A stretch of 7,363 nt of DNA from Nitrospirota bacterium. GTDB taxonomy: Bacteria > Nitrospirota > Nitrospiria > Nitrospirales > NS-4. The translations under genes were made by a program, and so were the position numbers. The notes under the pieces are model-generated. The model saw only the letters and a program-made list of their open reading frames with translations. It was not told the DNA's origin and did not search any database. The stretch lies in NCBI GenBank assembly GCA_005877525.1, contig VBON01000132.1, positions 1 to 7,363 on the forward strand, given 5' to 3'. Positions 5,180 to 7,363 of this stretch are shown here, one piece after another. Position 1 is the stretch's first letter. The number at the start of each line of letters is the position of its first letter.

Positions 5180-6293
5180 CGAAGTTGTTCTAAGGCGCGG
5201 CCGAGACCGCGGCGGGTCAGAATGCCAATGACCCTGTCGCCGTCGGTCACAATCAGCCGGCTCCGGTCTTCTTGCATCAGGCGATCCATCACAGTCGCGA
5301 TCGATTCATGGGGTTGCACGGCGAGCTGACTGTCGCGCGGGACCATGACCTGACCCACACTGACCCGATCCCAATTCTCTCGAGGCACTCCCGTCAGGTC
5401 CTTGAGGGACACCATTCCAACCAATCGCCCATCCTTCTTCACCACCGGAAAGCTGCTAAAGCCGTAGCGCAAGAAATATTGATTCACCGCCTCGTTCACG
5501 GGCTGAGTCTCTTCAAGCGCCACAACCTTGTGGGTCATGACATCACCGACTCGAAGACCGCTTAAAGATTCCTGAAAGGCAACTTGCCGATGGCTGTTAT
5601 GGGCCGACAGATATAAGAAGGCCCCGATCAACAGCATCCAAACACCGTTCACCGCGGACTCCATCGAGAGATAAAGCCCGAAGAGCATCAACAAGATTGC
5701 GACCCCTTGGCCGGCCCGGGAGGCATATCGCGTGGCGCTGTGAAAATTGCGGGACCATGCCCACAGCCCCGCGCGAAGCACTCTTCCGCCGTCGAGCGGA
5801 TAACCCGGCACCAGATTGAAAAGTGCCAGCGTTAAGTTGATTTCCTGCAGGAGCGTCGAGACGGCTACGGCATCGGAAGGGCTCCCCGGCAAAACGGCCA
5901 GGACTCCAAAGACAATGGAGATAAGGACGGAAACGACCGGCCCCGCTATCGCGATCAAGAACTCCGCCCTGGGGGTCGGAGCTTCACGCCGGATTTGCGC
6001 CATATGAAGAGGGTGATCTGGGCGATCGGAATATGGTACCGCATTGCCACCCAGGAGTGGCCCAACTCGTGCACCAATACCGATGCGAACAGGAGAAAGG
6101 CAGCGACTAGGCCCAGAAGCCAATACTCCCAGCGGGGCCGGATCAATATCAAGGGACAGTACTTCTCCGCCAGTCCATAGGTAAACCAGGCGAAAACCAG
6201 AAACCAGGAGATATGCACCTTTAACGGAATGCCGAAGATTCGCCCAATCTGCCAGGATTGCCCGATCATCATCGATTTCACTCGCTTGCCCAC
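5176..6293 (-). pseudogene. Site-2 protease (M50) with two CBS domains, frameshifted
   Basis: Read on the minus strand, the N-terminal ~96 residues lie in one frame (6293 down to about 6006). They contain the GRIFGIPLKVHISWF start, membrane helices and the zinc/catalytic motif HELGH (residues 75-79). The rest lies in another frame (about 6003 down to 5176): AEFLIAIAGP, the third-ligand motif NLVPGYPLDGGRVLRA (near 5772-5820), further helices and two CBS domains (roughly 5400-5555 and 5190-5370). Members of this membrane protease family cut substrates within the bilayer; CBS pairs often bind adenosine ligands. At the junction the usual LFIFGG(V/M)AQ reads LFI then shifts into MAQIRRE, which fits loss of about 10 nt. 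Start options are GTG 6293, GTG 6281, ATG 6272 and ATG 6269; GGAGGG lies just before 6293. Either an inactivated or split gene, or an assembly error. Confidence 0.85.
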
Positions 6294-6314
6294 CCTCCAA
6301 AGCTAGTCTACACT
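6286..6314 (+). promoter_or_regulatory. Candidate uvrC promoter inside the start of the divergent gene
   Basis: TTGCCC (6286-6291) and TACACT (6309-6314) are each 4 of 6 to the sigma-70 consensus and stand 17 nt apart. Start of transcription about 7 nt later would fall at or next to the GTG at 6321, which has no Shine-Dalgarno site. This fits a leaderless message but rests on two weak boxes. Confidence 0.35.
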
Positions 6315-6320
6315 AACCTT

Positions 6321-7363
6321 GTGCCCACTGATACTCTCAGAGCAAAACTCGACCATCTCCCGGGGGGTCCCGGCGTCTATCTCCTGAAGAGCGATCGCGG
6401 CGAGATCCTCTACATCGGGAAGGCCAGCGTTTTGGCGGATCGCGTGCGCTCGTACTTTCAAAAAGCGACGGAGCTGACTCCCAAAACCCGCCTTCTGGTC
6501 GGGCAGATCACCGATGTGGAGACCATCATCACCGGCTCGGAGCTTGAGGCCCTCATCCTGGAAAGTTCGTTGATCAAGCGACACCGGCCGCGGTTCAACG
6601 TCGTCCTCAGGGATGACAAACAGTATCCTTATTTGCGCCTGCCGATTAAGGAAGCTTTTCCGCGGTTCAGTATTGTGCGCAGAATCCAAAAAGACGGAGC
6701 ACTCTATTATGGGCCCTATGTGCCGGCCGGTGCCCTGCGGGAAACGTTGCGCGTGATTAAGAGCGTCTTCCCCCTGGCCACGTGCACCATCGAGATCGAC
6801 GGGACGGCGGAACGGGCCTGCATTGAATACGAGATCAAGCGCTGCATGGCCCCCTGCATCGGCCGGCAGAGCTCGGAGGAGTACCATGAGATCGTCAAGC
6901 AGGCCCGGATGTTTCTCGAAGGGCGAAATACCGATCTCTTAAAACAATATCGCGGCCGAATGGAGACCGTGGCCGCACGGCAAGACTACGAAGAAGCGGC
7001 GCGCATTCGGGACCGGATCTTCAAGATCGAGCGGACGCTGGAGCGGCAGCGGGTGGCGCAAACCGAGACCGTCGACCAGGACGTGATCGGGTTGGTCCGG
7101 GATGGCCCGGCAGCCGATCTACAGATGATGTTCGTTCGCGGCGGCCTGTTGGTTGGACGGAAAGATTTCCACTGGAGCGACGTGCAGGACACTTCGGATG
7201 TCGAACTCGTCCGCTCCGTGGTGGAGCAGTTCTACAACAAGGAGCTGATACCTCCCAAGCAATTGTTGCTGCCGGTGGACTTGCCTGAAGCCGAGCTTTT
7301 TAGCGCCTGGCTGTCCGAAAAAAAAGGGGAAAAGGTGCGGGTCTTGGTGCCGGAGCGGGGGAT
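6321..7363 (+). CDS. uvrC: Excinuclease ABC subunit C, 5' part only
   Basis: UvrC is the nuclease of nucleotide excision repair: with UvrB it cuts the damaged strand on both sides of a lesion. The visible 347 codons run off the right edge. The N-terminal GIY-YIG nuclease domain shows GVY (18-20), YIGKA (31-35), Arg41/Arg43 and the Glu in GSELEALILE (probably Glu76), then KRHRPRFNVVLRDDK. Four cysteines at 155, 167, 175 and 179 repeat the spacing of the E. coli iron-sulfur cluster ligands (12, 8, 4). A UVR helical-hairpin (UvrB-binding) segment QDYEEAARIRDRI follows at about 221-233, and the start of the C-terminal endonuclease region follows after about residue 250; its catalytic residues lie beyond the edge. 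GTG at 6321 gives the family-typical MPTDTLRAKLDHLPGGPGVY beginning. No Shine-Dalgarno site precedes it. Confidence 0.96.
   Translation, partial: MPTDTLRAKLDHLPGGPGVYLLKSDRGEILYIGKASVLADRVRSYFQKATELTPKTRLLVGQITDVETIITGSELEALILESSLIKRHRPRFNVVLRDDKQYPYLRLPIKEAFPRFSIVRRIQKDGALYYGPYVPAGALRETLRVIKSVFPLATCTIEIDGTAERACIEYEIKRCMAPCIGRQSSEEYHEIVKQARMFLEGRNTDLLKQYRGRMETVAARQDYEEAARIRDRIFKIERTLERQRVAQTETVDQDVIGLVRDGPAADLQMMFVRGGLLVGRKDFHWSDVQDTSDVELVRSVVEQFYNKELIPPKQLLLPVDLPEAELFSAWLSEKKGEKVRVLVPERG

Noticed and set aside
6303..6308. Minus-strand -10 box (TAGACT) for the site-2 protease gene
   Set aside because: No acceptable -35 box stands 15-19 nt away, so I could not support a promoter.

Overview
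The window is a GC-rich, densely packed bacterial chromosome segment with no mobile element, rRNA or tRNA that I can see. The protein sequences look like a Nitrospira-type (Nitrospirota) bacterium. That taxon is my impression from the sequences, not a search result; only 'bacterium' is secure.

Layout, left to right. (1) The 3' part of a leucyl aminopeptidase gene (pepA, +) enters from the left edge. All catalytic residues are present, but it has an unusual basic C-terminal tail of about 45 residues that reads through a GC-rich hairpin region. (2) nagZ (+), a family 3 beta-N-acetylhexosaminidase, overlaps by 8 nt a TTG-started MFS transporter of the UMF1/Atg22-like family (+). These form a translationally coupled pair that may serve peptidoglycan recycling. 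(3) A 199-nt gap follows, holding an exactly adjacent tandem duplication of a 34-35 nt unit with a weaker third echo. The gap ends in a strong Shine-Dalgarno site. (4) Next comes a compact + strand cluster: a small histone-tail-like protein (very basic N-terminal half, acidic C-terminal part), a YihY/BrkB-family membrane protein started through an ATGA overlap, and a small exported protein of unknown function one base after its stop. (5) Convergent to these, with the two stop codons sharing a CTAG, lies a minus-strand M50 site-2 protease gene with two CBS domains. It is broken by a frameshift exactly where the family carries its conserved Phe-Gly-Gly segment. (6) Divergent from it, only 27 nt away, uvrC (+) starts at a GTG with no Shine-Dalgarno site and runs off the right edge.

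The combined themes are peptide and cell-wall turnover (PepA, NagZ, possibly the MFS protein), envelope proteins (YihY, the exported protein, the site-2 protease) and DNA repair (UvrC). I do not see a defence island, CRISPR array or complete novel system. The items most worth a second look are the apparent ~10-nt deletion in the site-2 protease, the tandem repeat leader, the basic protein coupled to YihY, and the pepA tail with its alternative hairpins.
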